A DNA stretch of 64,000 nucleotides from Earliella scabrosa (GCA_022605405.1 JABYQQ010000006.1:930001-994000); one strand, 5' to 3'. Positions 1 to 11,701 are shown, counted from the stretch's first letter. The notes: generated from the letters alone by a model not told the origin. A program made the numbers and translations.

Positions 1-2
1 AG

Positions 3-542
3 TCCGCCTCTGTCACCGAGTCTGCGTCGGCCACCGAGACCGCCTCTGCCTCGGTCGCGACCGACGAGACGATCTTCTTCTCGTCCTCGACCAAGGAGTC
101 CGCCTCCGCCTCTGCCACCGAGAGCGTCTCCGCGTCCGTGACCGAGTCCGCATCCGCGTCGGCGACGGAGACCTCTGCATCCGAGAGCGCGTCCGCCACC
201 GAGTCCGTCTCTGCCAGCGAGACCGCATCCGCAACCGAGTCCTCGGCGACGGAGACCGCCACCGCCTCGGAGACCGAGTCCGCAGAGGCCACCGAGACGG
301 CCACTGCCACGGAGACCGAGTCCGCTGAGGCGACGGAAACCGCCACGGCCACCGAGACCGAGAGCGCGGAGGCGACCGAGACCGCTACCGAGACGGCGAC
401 CGAGAGCGCAGCTGAGGCGACCGAGACCGCTGACGCCGGCAACGACAAGGGCGGAAAGGGTGGCCTCGGCGGCGGCATCTCGCTCCCCGAGTTCCTCAAG
501 AAGATCCTCGAGATCCTTCGCGGCGCGGCCGGCGGGAACTGA
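3..542 (+). CDS. C-terminal part of a low-complexity Ser/Ala/Thr/Glu-rich protein (5' truncated)
   Basis: Reading frame 3 is open from the window edge to a TGA at 540-542, so the start of the gene lies upstream. The visible part is about 179 residues, almost entirely Ser, Ala, Thr and Glu in short imperfect repeats such as SASATE and TATETESAE. It ends in a different segment: a Gly/Lys stretch (GGKGGLGGG) and then an amphipathic helix-like tail (LPEFLKKILEILRG). Repeats of this kind occur in secreted or wall-bound fungal proteins and suit O-glycosylation, but the composition alone does not show the location. No GPI signal is apparent, because the tail is charged rather than purely hydrophobic. 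The function is unknown. That the frame codes is fairly sure, from the codon-periodic repeats and GC-rich third positions. Confidence 0.6.
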   Translation, partial: SASVTESASATETASASVATDETIFFSSSTKESASASATESVSASVTESASASATETSASESASATESVSASETASATESSATETATASETESAEATETATATETESAEATETATATETESAEATETATETATESAAEATETADAGNDKGGKGGLGGGISLPEFLKKILEILRGAAGGN

Positions 543-1114
543 GTGGTGGTGAGTGGGTGAGAGAAGAGGCGGGTGTGGTGCGGGTCGTGTTATCCTTGAT
601 TTTTTGCCCCCCTTCGTTTTTTGTTCACACGTCCGGTTCTAGTACATAGGTGATCGAGCGGGAATGAGAACGAAGGCCACCATCGGGTCCGTTAAGACCT
701 CTTTGTGTTTTGGAGTGTGCGATGTCGTGAGGTTGGTGCAGCGTTGCCGGGATGCGTAAGTTCAGTACTGGAGTGTTGTGTGCGTGGCTGGGTAAGTACG
801 TTCTCGTTGTCATCAGGACCAACGGTTCCTCTCCACTGACAGATCCTATTCACAGCGTGACATCGTGTTGTGGGCCCAGGTTGTGGACGCGAGTCTCGAG
901 ATAGGGTTCCAGTCAGTTTGAGTCAGAGCTCGAAATCCACGTGCCTGTGGCGAGCCTAACCGAGGAGTCACGCATGGCGCGGGTGTGCCGTCCTTCAACT
1001 TTCAACCACCATCCGCGAAGTGTCGCTCCAAAGGTACTAAGCTTCTTGCCCTCACACTCATGCACTAAATAGTGACTCTGTGTGTTGTAGGCTCATCCTG
1101 GACCTGTGGCCGCC
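543..1114. other. Intergenic stretch
   Basis: No convincing gene. It holds the 3' flank of the repeat protein and the 5' region of the F-box gene. A possible 5'-UTR intron with acceptor TGTTGTAG ends at 1090, just before the F-box start. Confidence 0.5.
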
Positions 1115-2884
1115 ATGATGAATCTGGTGTCCCGACCTTCCCCTCATCCCCCTGCAGGACTTGGTGACGATCGGCGCGAGTGCCTGACAGACAGGGATCA
1201 GGCGAGCCTCACTGGTCTCTCGCACAAGGAGGCACAGCTCTGGATCTCTGTTCAGATGGACCAATGTGACGACCAGGAATACCTCTATGCTCTTCGCGCC
1301 GCATACAACCGCGCCGCTCCCATCCACCACTTCCTCCCCACCGAGATCCTGATACATGTCTTCGCCCAGATTCGGCCGACCTCCATACAGGCGTTGGACG
1401 TCATGCTTGTCTGCAAGACGTGGCGGCGACTCATCCTCGTTACCCCGGACTTCTGGGCGGCACTTACCACAGCAATCCCCACTATCACGGGGTCGCTGGG
1501 TCCCAACTCACGCCTCGGTGTATCTCGTGTGAGGCGGCTGGAGATGATTCTCGTGCGATCCACCCCGCGCGCAATCGCGCTTCCATCAATGTCGTTCACT
1601 CCGGAGACCGCCCATAAGTTGTCCGCGATGCTAGAGCCCCATCTGGCTCGCATCACGTCCCTCACCGTCACCGTCCACGTCATGTGCCTGAAGAACATGA
1701 GAGCGTTGCTCGATCGCGGAATGAAGCGTCTAACAACGCTCACCCTGATGCGCTGTGCTCCGCGCGAACCGTTCGCCAGACAGTGGTCCTTCTCCCGTAC
1801 CGACATCCTGCCCAGTCTTCAAACCCTGCACATATCTCCCTGCTTCGTCGCAGCTGCCCTCCCCGTACCGTCATTGAAGCGACTGATCATTGAATCCAAG
1901 TGCTGCTACCCAACCTCCAGTCAAGGTTGCACTAGATCCACCAGCATTGGAGCAGTCTTGCAGTTGCTCAGACAGTATCCATCCCTCAAGCGGTTGGACA
2001 TTTCGCAGAACATCCAGGGTCCCGAGAGCTCCCCACCGACTATACCCGTGCCTTCGTCTCTTCCTCGCCTGCAAGAACTAACCATCATGCACAACGACGT
2101 CGCCAACATCTCTACCTTCCTATCACACCTAGTATTACCGCAGGCTCCAGAGACACCCGTGCTCAGGATCCGTTGTTTGTCTACTCGGGGCAGTACAGGC
2201 GGCATTCCGATCGGGCTCGACCGCCTGTCCGTTCTCCCATCGATCACCAGCATCAAGGTGCAGTTATTTGACCGGCAGACTCTTCAAGCCTCCTGCTACG
2301 TAGGCGAATCACCACGATTGTTCCTCGCCACTTCATCTCGTAATGCCACAAGCACTATCGGTGACTTTCTCCGCCTCTTCCCTTCAACCTCTATCGTCAT
2401 CAACTCTCTGCATCTCAGTGTCTCCAACAACGCCTGGGCCCTCCCAGCCCAGGCCGACATTGACAAGCAATTCGAGCGCGTCCTTGACTCATTCCCCCAC
2501 CTCACACACCTGATGGTGCGTTGCGACCTCCAAATGCCGGGCCCTTTCATCAAGGCGCTGGCTAACGGCCGCCAGTCCCGCAATATCAGCGATGATGATT
2601 CGCTTGACACAGTGCCATTCCCCCGCCTGAGATCGCTCGCTTTCCAGTGGTTCATTCCTCGGGGCCACTCCTATCGCGACTTTACCGAGGCTTGCGACAA
2701 CCTCCTGTCAGCGCTGGAGTGGAGGAAGGAAGAGATCGGTAGACAACTGGAGCTGTTCTCGTTCACGTTCCGCCGGTACGGAAGACGAATGGCCGCGGGA
2801 TGTGGGGCTGAGATACAACGCGAGAGGCTCGTCGCCCTGTTCGCGGAGGTCGCGGATGAAGTTGTCGGGATGATCACACTCTGA
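1115..2884 (+). CDS. F-box domain protein
   Basis: An uninterrupted frame of 589 residues. ATG codons at 1115 and 1118 sit in a good context (GCCGCCATGATG), and the first is chosen. Around residues 70-120 there is a classical F-box: LPTEILIHVFAQI, then VMLVCKTWRRLI and TPDFWAAL, matching the usual pattern LPxEIL-IF, VCKxWR, TPxLW. The rest (about 150-560) is Leu-rich with LRR-like phrases (SLKRLDIS, LPRLQELTIMH), typical of fungal F-box proteins that recognise substrates for an SCF (Skp1-cullin) ubiquitin ligase. It is intronless, unlike most genes here; such F-box genes belong to large, fast-changing families in Agaricomycetes. The substrate cannot be inferred. It converges with sedolisin A. 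Confidence 0.88.
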   Translation: MMNLVSRPSPHPPAGLGDDRRECLTDRDQASLTGLSHKEAQLWISVQMDQCDDQEYLYALRAAYNRAAPIHHFLPTEILIHVFAQIRPTSIQALDVMLVCKTWRRLILVTPDFWAALTTAIPTITGSLGPNSRLGVSRVRRLEMILVRSTPRAIALPSMSFTPETAHKLSAMLEPHLARITSLTVTVHVMCLKNMRALLDRGMKRLTTLTLMRCAPREPFARQWSFSRTDILPSLQTLHISPCFVAAALPVPSLKRLIIESKCCYPTSSQGCTRSTSIGAVLQLLRQYPSLKRLDISQNIQGPESSPPTIPVPSSLPRLQELTIMHNDVANISTFLSHLVLPQAPETPVLRIRCLSTRGSTGGIPIGLDRLSVLPSITSIKVQLFDRQTLQASCYVGESPRLFLATSSRNATSTIGDFLRLFPSTSIVINSLHLSVSNNAWALPAQADIDKQFERVLDSFPHLTHLMVRCDLQMPGPFIKALANGRQSRNISDDDSLDTVPFPRLRSLAFQWFIPRGHSYRDFTEACDNLLSALEWRKEEIGRQLELFSFTFRRYGRRMAAGCGAEIQRERLVALFAEVADEVVGMITL

Positions 2885-3285
2885 CGGGCAGAGTCCTTCG
2901 TACAGCCTACCGGGCAGAGCCCGAGTTAGGAAATCCATGCAATATATCGCTTTGCTCTATGGACTATGCCGCTTTCTCGCAAGTCATATTCTGTACACAT
3001 TCCCTTCACGCCGCCGTCGTCTTTCACGACCAAACCTACGCGATCCATCGGGGCGGGTTCCGCCAGGCTCCGTATTGCTGGCCAAACGCGTCCAAGCGGT
3101 TTTCGGACGCGAGGTCGAATACCGTTGTTCGCCTGACCTTTAGCAGGCTCTAGCCGCTCCTCGAGCGTTGGGATACTATAGATATTGGCCCATTACGCAG
3201 GATGACCACAACGGTCAGGCTGCAGTACAGCCGGTCACGTTGCCGCATCATCCATCTCCGACTCCGAATCCGTCGTATTTGCCAG
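2885..3285. other. Intergenic stretch between convergent genes
   Basis: Shared 3' region of the F-box gene (plus) and sedolisin A (minus). The short frames here show no recognisable family, and I see nothing else. Confidence 0.5.
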
Positions 3286-5505
3286 TCAGAGAACCAGTGA
3301 TATCACGCTGAGGAGAAGCAAGACAAATGCTATCGAGGACGCTACATGAGAAGGACCAACAGAACGCGCACCACCCGTCTGAGCGTTCTCCGTGACAACT
3401 CGACCGGTGATGGCTGCAAGCATTCTGTTGTAATCCGGAGTGCCCAACCCGGTGACCTACATCAATAGCGGGTGAGCTTGGGTACGCATCGTACGAGCCA
3501 CGAAGCTACTCACCGGATCCCAACCCACGTCTGCCGGAAATCCGTCTGTGCCGCATCCAGGGTTGCTCCCAGCCGTGATGTCTGTCATGGCGGAAGATCC
3601 CATCGAGTACAAGCGGGGATTGAGGAAGCCCAGTAGAGGCTTGCCCGCCAGAAGCAGTTGATCGTTCAACAAGGCGACGATGCTTGCAAACGTCGGTGTT
3701 GATGTACTGGTTCCCAGGGCCGAGTACCATCCGCCATTGAGCCTGATGATGTAGTCGACGCCGTGGGCGGATACGTCGGGATATGCGCGACCAGTAGAGT
3801 TGTATCTGCCCTGATACGTGTTGCCGAGGGCATTGAGGTACGTGTTCACTGCGTTGTCCTGATATGACGGACGCGGAAACATATTGGAGAAGCCGCCTGA
3901 GCTGAACGCTGCCGCGATCTCGGGATTGAGACCTGATGTTGCTCCCATGGATGTGACACTGTTTTGCGTGAGGACATTAACTCCGAACTTCGAGATGCCC
4001 AACTTACTACGGACATGTAGACGGGAAGGTTGGAACGAATGCGCCCCCCTCGCACTCGGCAGGTGCGCTGAGGAAGCCACCAGCCACGCCGCTGTCACCT
4101 GCAGCAAAGATGACGGAGGTGCCGCGCGCGCCCAGTTGCGCGTAGGCATCACAGATAGCTCTAGACGCAAAGTGAGAACGAGATCGCCTTGGTATGCCAC
4201 GGGCGTTCCGCTTACTCACCTCGCGAGCTGTTCGATCTGTGGGGTTTCGTGGAAAACGTAGCTGGTACTGAGGACTGACGGTGGTGAGTCTTGGCGGAGA
4301 AACTGTCCGACTTCGTCGAGAAGCTGATCTAGGAAGATCCCTCCCGATCGAGGGGCGACTGAGGCAAACGTAGTTGGAACACTAGTAGCGAGCCCGACGG
4401 TATACTGGATATCCATGGTCTGTCCGTGATTTGAGCAAGTGATCTATGGGACGGTGACTGTGACTCACTGCCTCGTTCGTTCCGTCGCCGTCGTTCGTCC
4501 CGCCAAGCACTGACAACACGTCGAATGTTGGATTTTCGACGTCTGGCCGCAATTCTGACATGAACGTCTGTAGAATCCATGTAGTAAGATGTAGTGCAGT
4601 GGTGACAATCGAAGGCTGCGTACCTGAAGGTCTTGATGATTCGCCACCTCTCCGCCCATTCCCGTCACATAGAGACTATTATTAGTGGATCTCGCGGGCT
4701 CCGATGGAATGTTGTACAATTGTTGTAAACACTCCGGCGTGATTGACCGAGCGCATATTCCATCTGGGCCTCTTTCCCGCTTTGATACTTGGGACGAGCC
4801 TATAGGTCGCAGGGACGCCTTCGGCACCACCGGGGGTATGAACCTATGGATCGACTGGCAGTGAAGCTCAGCCATCAAAGGGAGCATGATTCACATCACT
4901 TACTGGGTTGTAGGGTATACGAACTCGATGTGTTCGTGTAGATGCTTGGGTAAGGAATAGGATAACGTGCGGAGCATCGTCGTGTTCGTGCGTTCGTGGA
5001 GATACATCGCATAGTCCGCCCCGATAATCGCGTTCGCATGCCTGATGGGAACATGGACGTCGATGAGGTGTTCTAGAGATGGTCTTGCTGTCCATTCGAT
5101 CTGGTTGTTGCGCAGCCAATCAGCGACAGCCTCGAGACTGTCAGGTTTGGGAGCGACAAGCTCTGCTACCTATGAGCAGCCAGTGTCAGTGGGGATGCTC
5201 TCTCCTGAGCAAGCAAGCAGCCGTACCTCTTCTTTCGTGAGATAGCTTCCATAGTTCTCGCTGCTTGGGTCGCTGATATCGAGAAGAGTGACGTGTAGCC
5301 CGCTCATATTGAGTTGGGGAATGGCGAATGTGAGCTGAACAAGCTCATCAGGTAATGCTACGGCGCGGTTATGTAGCTCGTAGCGGACGAATCCTGCCGG
5401 AACAACATCAAGCTGGCTTCGGATGACGACGTCGTCATCGTCGGGGTGAGGGAGGCCTCTAGACACGGGGAAGACGAGGAAGAAGTAGAGGAATGTCGTT
5501 AGCAT
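3286..5505 (-). CDS. Sedolisin A: secreted tripeptidyl peptidase-like serine-carboxyl protease (peptidase S53)
   Basis: A multi-exon gene read from 5505 to a stop at 3286-3288. It opens with a signal peptide (MLTTFLYFFLVFPVSRG). A pro-kumamolisin activation region follows, with LDISDPSSENYGSYLTKEE and VYPTTQ, and then the S53 catalytic domain. The acidic pair is formed across a splice (NEA/TMDIQYT: Glu, then Asp four residues later). The oxyanion Asp is in GDSGV, and the nucleophile Ser is in GTSTSTPTFAS. The Ca-binding tail contains NPGCGTDGFPADVGWDP. The last intron (3457-3513) joins GWDP to [10 protein letters not shown]; intron 1 is 5170-5226. The protein ends in a hydrophobic tail (IAFVLLLLSVISLVL), suggesting GPI anchoring or membrane retention. 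All catalytic residues are present, so it should be active. It is a paralogue of the genes at 14.3, 17.5 and 46.8 kb. Confidence 0.9.
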
Positions 5506-6727
5506 GAAGGTAAAGCAAAAGGGGCGTGTAGGTTACTGACGACGCGATATGTATGATGTATGTATTGGTTCCACAACGCGACCGCCAGTGTAGGAGGTAG
5601 GCGCAGTTGTTCGACACCCACCGCAGCAAGGCGGCATGGGGTCAGGACTCCCGCCGAGCGCGAGCGTACCGCCCATGTCCCTGGTGCCGCTGCTGGATTA
5701 TGGATTTCCGGTGGCAGGTGACGGCCTCGCGAAAGCTGTGACGATGGTTTGCCGTCACTGCGGTACAATGCGGATGCAATGTGAGTCAGTGGTGCTACGC
5801 CGGAGTAGCTACGATGTGGTTAGCCGCCTATCATTAAGGGTTTGGAGACGCTCAAAGACACGCCCTCGCCGGTCTCATGACGGCCAGGTAAACGGGGCCA
5901 CTCACGCAGCGTGCAGTGGAACTCCGGACGTAGTCGGAGCTCTTTGGAGCTACAGCGGCCTCAGAGCATCGAAGAGCTCACAGAAATCCCGATGGACAGA
6001 CGCGCGACTGTTGAATATCTATACGAACAATCAGAAGAGAAGTTCGGAGGCCTTCTCCTAAGTTCGCATCTCGTTCTAGGACATCCGAATGAGACTTCTG
6101 GAAGAGAGTCATGAGCGATGGTTCTCAACACTTCTAACTCGGAATAACAAACCAAAGTTCGCCATCTCAAGTCACATCAACCTTGTGTTGGCGCAGAACA
6201 ACACACGCAGCGGGATGTCATGTAGTAGGAAAGAAATAGGTCCACTGGTACACTGAGGATGTGGCCTTGTCATTGATATGTAAGTCAGCAAGTCCCTCAA
6301 AAGCTTCGCGTGCTGTCGGCAGGCTGTCGGTCTCAGCCAAGATCAATATCGTATCGCCGGTAAGTAGCTTGAGCATGCGTGCCAAACGGAGGTTTGCAGA
6401 GGACACTGGCCGAGGGTAAGAACTCCAAGTCAACGATCATGGAGCTCGGGGTTGGGATTAGCTCGGCTTACCTACACGCGGTGATCGAGAGCCTCCCAAG
6501 CATAACAATGGCAATCCTGGGGGTAGGAAGACTTATCACTGACAGGTTTGATTGTGCAGGAGTTGTTGAGATTTGAGATTGATACTTACATAGTTTCGGA
6601 CAAAGAGGAACAACCTTGCCAAGCCGCCGTCATATGGCGCACATGCATGTAAGGTGGGCGCTTGAGGTACTAATTCCAATTCGAGGCCTTCACTTCTTCC
6701 ACTGAAACCACCACGACGCTTTCCACC
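5506..6727. other. Intergenic stretch, divergent promoters
   Basis: About 1.2 kb between the start of sedolisin A (minus) and Mad3 (plus). It must contain both promoters. No frame in it resembles a known protein, and no RNA gene or repeat was recognised. Confidence 0.5.
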
Positions 6728-8477
6728 ATGACCGATGTATCCGCTGACGAGCCTGGCGCACCGCCCATTGTTGACTGCGACGTCCTTGAAGCTGCAAAGG
6801 AGAATATTCAACCCCTGGCATCAGGTCGGCGCGTCACTGCCCTTTCAGCCATCCTGTCCACGCCACACGCACAACGTGAAAGCCGTCTCGCCGACGCGCG
6901 CAAGCGTCATCGCACGAATGTCGAGCTAGCCATGGAAGATGATTCTGACGATGCCGATCCTCTCGAAGCCTACTGTCGCTTCGTGTACTGGACGGTAGAG
7001 AACTACCCTCAAGGACACAGCGCCGAGTCGGGCCTACTGGAACTCCTGGAGGAGGCAACGCGGAAGTTGAAGGATGATCGGGGCGGGAAATGGCGCGGGG
7101 ACATGAGGTATCTCAAGTTGTGGGTACTCTACGCGAGCTACGTCGACAAGCCGACCGTCATCTACAAGTTCCTCCTCGTGAACGAGATCGGAACGAGCCA
7201 CGCTTTGTTCTACGAGGAGTATGCGTTGGCACTGGAACGCGCTAGCAGGTGAGTTGTACGATCTTTGAACACCGTGTATGACGTTGACGACGCGTAAGAC
7301 GCGTCGAGGCCGACGACACATACCTCCTGGGCATCGCACGCAAGGCGGCCCCCCTCGAGCGTCTCGAGGCCAAACACCGCGAGTTCCAGAAGCGCATGAT
7401 GGCTGCGCCCACCGTACCATCGTCCAATGCATCCGATCCTGCGACTGAGAACGTTCCTCCTTCCGCCGCTGCACCCCGTCGTCAAGTCCTCGGTGAGCCA
7501 CCCGCGTCCTCTTCCTCTCGTTCCCGCACGTCTCGCTCGGGATCGACACGCGCACCGTCCGCAAGTGAAGACGTGTTCGCAGCACCTGCAGCCCCTCGTC
7601 CCAATGCCCGCATGCCGATCTTCGTTGACCCATCGGGCGATGCGGAGAACGATCCGAACCAGGCCACCAATCCTACGCCGTGGCCAGAGCTCGGCACACG
7701 CAAATCGCGTGTGAAGGAGAACACGATGGAGGTGAGCAAGGCAGCTGGGACGACGCTTCGTCAGGCCGGACGTTCTACCCGTGCAGCATCGAGCTCCCGG
7801 ATTGCCGTTTTCCGTGATCCCGGACCCGAGGGTGCTTCCGCCTCTGAGCAGATGCCTCCTCCGCCTGTGCCTCCGGCAAAGAAGGACAAGGCGCGAAACG
7901 CGAGCAAGAGCTCGATCTCGGTCTTCCGCGATGAGCATGCGGAGGCGGGGCCCTCCGACGCGGCACCGAAGAAGGGGAAGGCGCGAACTGCGAGTAAAAG
8001 CTCGATCGCGGTGTTCCGAGATGAGGACGAGCACCCAGAGCCGCCCGAACCCAAGAAGAGCAAGGGACGAACTGCAAGCAAGAGCTCGATTGCCGTCTTC
8101 CGAGACGAGGACGAGATGCCAGAACCTGACTCGAAGAAGGGTAAAGGGCGGACGGCGAGCAAGAGCTCTATTGCCGTTTTCCGTGACGAAGACGAGCAGG
8201 GTGCTACTGGCCCTGCTGTGCCGTCTACCCCAAGATTTGTGCCCTTCCGTGACGATGAAGTGCGTGAATTCCTCTCTGCTGCATGGCACTGTAACTTTCG
8301 CTAATGTAGAATCCATGCCTACAGCCGCCGACCTCTCCGTCGACCTCGAACACCGCCCCGAATGTTATGAAGCCGAAGCCCGTTGTTAAGGACGTCCTCA
8401 TGAGTGCCGAGGCTGAGGCTCTGCGCCGGGATCCCCTCAAGAACTACAACGAAGAAGAGAAACCATTGGATGATTAG
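6728..8477 (+). CDS. MAD3: Mad3/BubR1-like spindle assembly checkpoint protein
   Basis: Three exons (6728-7248, 7299-8259, 8310-8477) give 549 residues. A KEN box lies at residues 24-26, followed by the Mad3/BUB1 homology (TPR) region: DPLEAYCRFVYWTVENYPQG, LKLWVLYASYVDKP, and GIARKAAPLERLEAKHREFQKRM across intron 1. A second KEN box is at residues 313-315. An ABBA-like motif (MPIFVD) lies at 279-284. Five repeats of the type IAVFRD follow the second KEN at about 342, 380, 410, 438 and 465, with a further FVPFRD at 487. The C-terminus has the LRRDPLKNY phrase I associate with fungal Mad3. There is no kinase domain, so this is Mad3 rather than Bub1. In the mitotic checkpoint complex, Mad3 uses its KEN and ABBA motifs to bind Cdc20 and inhibit the APC/C. 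I could not identify a Bub3-binding GLEBS motif. Confidence 0.92.
7801..8253 (+). repeat. In-gene repeat array encoding ABBA-like motifs (Mad3)
   Basis: Within exon 2 of the Mad3 gene, a unit of about 27-38 codons recurs five times: a basic linker (Lys/Gly/Arg), then ASKSS, then I-[AS]-V-F-R-D plus acidic residues. The first copy has SSRIAVFRDP, the last three are nearly identical at protein level (SKSSIAVFRDEDE), and a divergent FVPFRDD follows. Synonymous differences between copies mean the array is not a very recent duplication. Confidence 0.85.
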
Positions 8478-8802
8478 AACATAGGCAGGTCGCAAACTCT
8501 CGAATGGGTCTAGTTCTCGCGTGGAAGGTCTATCTACCTATGTATCTGTACCGTTGAACGACCTTCAGTGCTGTGAGTCCGTTCTTGGGGCATTCGACCA
8601 CAAATGTGCCACACGAGCCTTTTCGCTGAGCATTGTGAGCAACTTCCACATTGACGGGCGCGTCGCGACGTGTCGTAGGGTATCACCTGACCGCGCCCCG
8701 TTGCCAAATCGGGCACATCTGCGCCTAAGTGCAGCGCCGCAGTCGCGAAGTTATCCCTGTACCACCACCATCTCTACCCTTTGAACCCTCGAGCAACCCG
8801 TG
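8478..8802. other. Short intergenic stretch
   Basis: Promoter-sized gap between Mad3 and the AIP1 gene, which lie in tandem. No other feature seen. Confidence 0.5.
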
Positions 8803-11307
8803 ATGTCCTTCAAGAAAGGTGTACTTTATCCATGCAACCCCGCAACGACTAGAGGAGAGCCCACGAAGATTAGCTCGAGCAAGGACAAGGTCGTATACAC
8901 GAATGGGAGATCTGTGATAGTGAGTACCCTCTGGTTGTGGTCTAGACATCGTATTCATTGCAACCACTAGCTCCGAGATCTCAAGGTATAGCGGCATAGC
9001 AGATATTATGCATGCAGCTGAACATCAAGGGCCCCTAGGATCCGGCCATATCTGTCGCATATAGCGGACATGTCCATAACGCGACCGTAGCTCGCATCGC
9101 CCCTTCCGGGTATTATTGCGCATCTGCGGACACCTCTGGAACAGGTGAGAGGCTCCTCGTGTCTGTATACTTCGCATGGCTCTGAGTATCGTGCGTTAAG
9201 TGAGGATATGGGACACCGTTGGAGAGGACCAGACCTTGAAGGGAGAATATAAGGTCATCACGGGTCGTGTGTACGTGCTCCTCCCATATCGTCTCGCAAT
9301 CCCGTGTCCTCATGCTCGTGGGTCATGCTCGGTGAAGAAAGGATCTTGAGTGGGACGGCGAGAGCAAACGTATCGTCGCAGTGGGAGACGGTCGTGACAA
9401 GTTCGGACATGCCTTCATGATGGACACTGGGTCGTCCACTGGAGACATCATCGGTCATTCTAAGGTATTTGCGCTGAATTTATGAGGTGCGTTCCTGTGA
9501 GCTAAGCTGCTTGCAGACGATCAACGCCGTGAGCATCAGACAACAACGTCCGTTCCGAGCTGCTACCGCTGCAGACGACGCTTCAATCGTGTTCCACCAA
9601 GGTGTGTATGTCACTAATTGACTCACAACGACTTGTTGAAGGATCATGCAGGCGTTCCCTTCAAGTACGACAAGGTGAAGATGCTCCGTATGCTAACCAA
9701 TGCAAGGGTGTTCATGGCATATAATCACAGACTATCAAGACGCACACGAAGTTCGTTCAGGATGTACGATACGCGCCTTCTGGCGACCACTTCGCCAGCG
9801 TGGGCTCGGATTACAAGATCTTCATCTACGATGGTAAGACCGGCGACACCCTCGGCGAGATCACGGACAGCCCGCATTCTGGTAGCATTGTACGCGCTTT
9901 CTGATATAGTATCCGCCGTCTCTGATCAATTCTCAGATGGCCTGCAGCTGGAGTCCTGATAGCAAGTCGTTGGTCACCTCCGCCGCGGACTGCACGGTGA
10001 AGCTCTGTAAGTCCCTTCCGGTGTATGCGCGGCAGTTGATCTGACGTACGCGCGCGCATTAGGGGACGTCGAGACCAAGAAGGCGCAGACCACTTGGACG
10101 CTCGGATCCGGCGTGAACCACCAGCAGGTCGGAAACACATGGACAGCCGGTGACAGCATCGTCTCGCTCTCCATGTCGGGCGACCTCAACGTGTTCGACA
10201 AGCGTGTGGGCGACAAGCCCGCGCGTGTTCTTTATGTGCGTCTACCCCCTTCTCTCGCGCCTCCGATCCTTCTCTGAAGCTCTCGAATGTCCACAGGGCC
10301 CTCAGAAGGCGATCACCTCTGGTCTGAAGACCCCTTCCTCCGCGTCAACCTTCATCGTCGGGACTGCAGACGGTCGCGTGCTCTCGTTCTCCGACGAGTA
10401 TGAGTACGTTGGCGGAGACGCACACGCCAGCCTTGTCGCTGGTCTCAGTGCGGGCCCCTCTGGCACGGTGCACTCGGTCGGGTTCGATGACCGCCTGCGT
10501 GAGATTGACGGCAAAGATTACACGTGAGTATACGCACGTCCAGTCTCTGGCTGCATAGGTTCTCATGTGTCCACAGACCTGCATCGTTCTCAACCGCAGC
10601 ACAGCCGAAGGGCGTGGCGGTCGGCGGCGATTCGACGGTCTTCGTTGCAGAGGTTGACTCCGTCGAAGCGGTGCGCTCGAACCAGAAGGTCTTCGCTCTT
10701 CCCCTGAAGTATACACCAAGCGCGATCGCTGCTGGGGGCTCGGTCGTCGCTGTCGGCGGGGAGGTGAGCAAACCAGATGATTTGCTTACGACGTACCATT
10801 ATGCTCACCACGAACCACTATAGGACCAGAAAGTCCGCTTGTACTCGTGGGATGGCAAGGCCCTGACAGAGAGCGCGACGCTCGATGGCAACAAGGGTGC
10901 AGTGAGCGCGCTGGCGTTCTCCCCTGACGGCGCATTGCTTGCATCCGGCGATGTACGTCCATCTCTTCGACCCTGCTCAGTCGCTTCGTCGCTCACATAT
11001 TTTGCAGTCCAGCGGCAAGATCGTGCTATACAACGTTGCGGAGCGCAAGACCGTCACGACGCGATGGTCGTTCCACAGCGGGCGGATCCACTCGCTCGCT
11101 TGGACCGCCGACGGGCAACACTGCGCGTCAGGCTCGCTCGACACGCATGTGTACATCTGGAGCGTGGCGAAGCCGATGAAGAACATCGCGATCAAGAACG
11201 CAGGCCCGGGCGGCGTGCACGCTGTGTTCTGGCTGAAGGACAACGAGGTGGCGAGCGCGGGCGCGGATGGTTGTGTGCGCGTGTGGAATGTGACATTCCA
11301 CGCCTGA
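8803..11307 (+). CDS. AIP1: Actin-interacting protein 1 (WDR1/AIP1), WD40 repeat protein
   Basis: About 14 exons split by short GT-AG introns. The start MSFKKGVLYPCNPATTRGEP is characteristic. It continues through WD40 units: AYSGHVHNATVARIAPSGYY, VRIWDTVGEDQT, KDLEWDGESKRIVAVGDGRD, FGHAFMMDTGSSTGDIIGHS, VRYAPSGDHFASVGSD, SWSPDSKSLVTSAAD, LAFSPDGALLASGD and LAWTADGQHCASGSLD. The stop follows VRVWNVTFHA. AIP1 forms a double seven-bladed propeller and, with cofilin, promotes disassembly of actin filaments in the cytoplasm and cortical patches. The exons include very small ones (LRDLK, five codons; VPFKYDK). Several borders rest on matching the family sequence, for example GGTCGTGT/gtacgtgc. The gene converges with NAC beta. 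Identification is secure; individual splice sites less so. Confidence 0.93.
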
Positions 11308-11701
11308 ACGCGGACGATGTAGATGGTTGGATAGATCGGACTACAATTGGAATGTATGAGTATTGCTCGTACCTGACGTTTCTCGGCGTTCGGGGCTTGG
11401 GCGGACATGAGTAGATCACGAAGGAGAGAATGCGGGGGATAATCGCACGCGAGAAGTCGAGAGTAACAGACATACAGCATTTGCGATCAATTTACAATGC
11501 GGTCGTTGGACAGTCGTGCGAAGAGACAGCAGGTACCTAGAGATGACAATGGCTAGCTAGAGCGACCGGGGGTAGATGGAGGAAACGGGCGGGGTGCTGC
11601 TGAAAACGACATGGAGTTGCGCTCGGGTCATGGAAGGGAGGGGTGCAGGTACGAACGTGGGGGGATGGTCATGGGGGGTTTTCGCCAACGCAACGCCTGA
11701 C
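11308..11701. other. Intergenic stretch between convergent genes
   Basis: Common 3' region of AIP1 (plus) and NAC beta (minus). Nothing further recognised. Confidence 0.5.

Noticed and set aside
5636..6061. Open frame of 141 codons on the plus strand
   Set aside because: No family resemblance; sits in the divergent promoter region of sedolisin A and Mad3.
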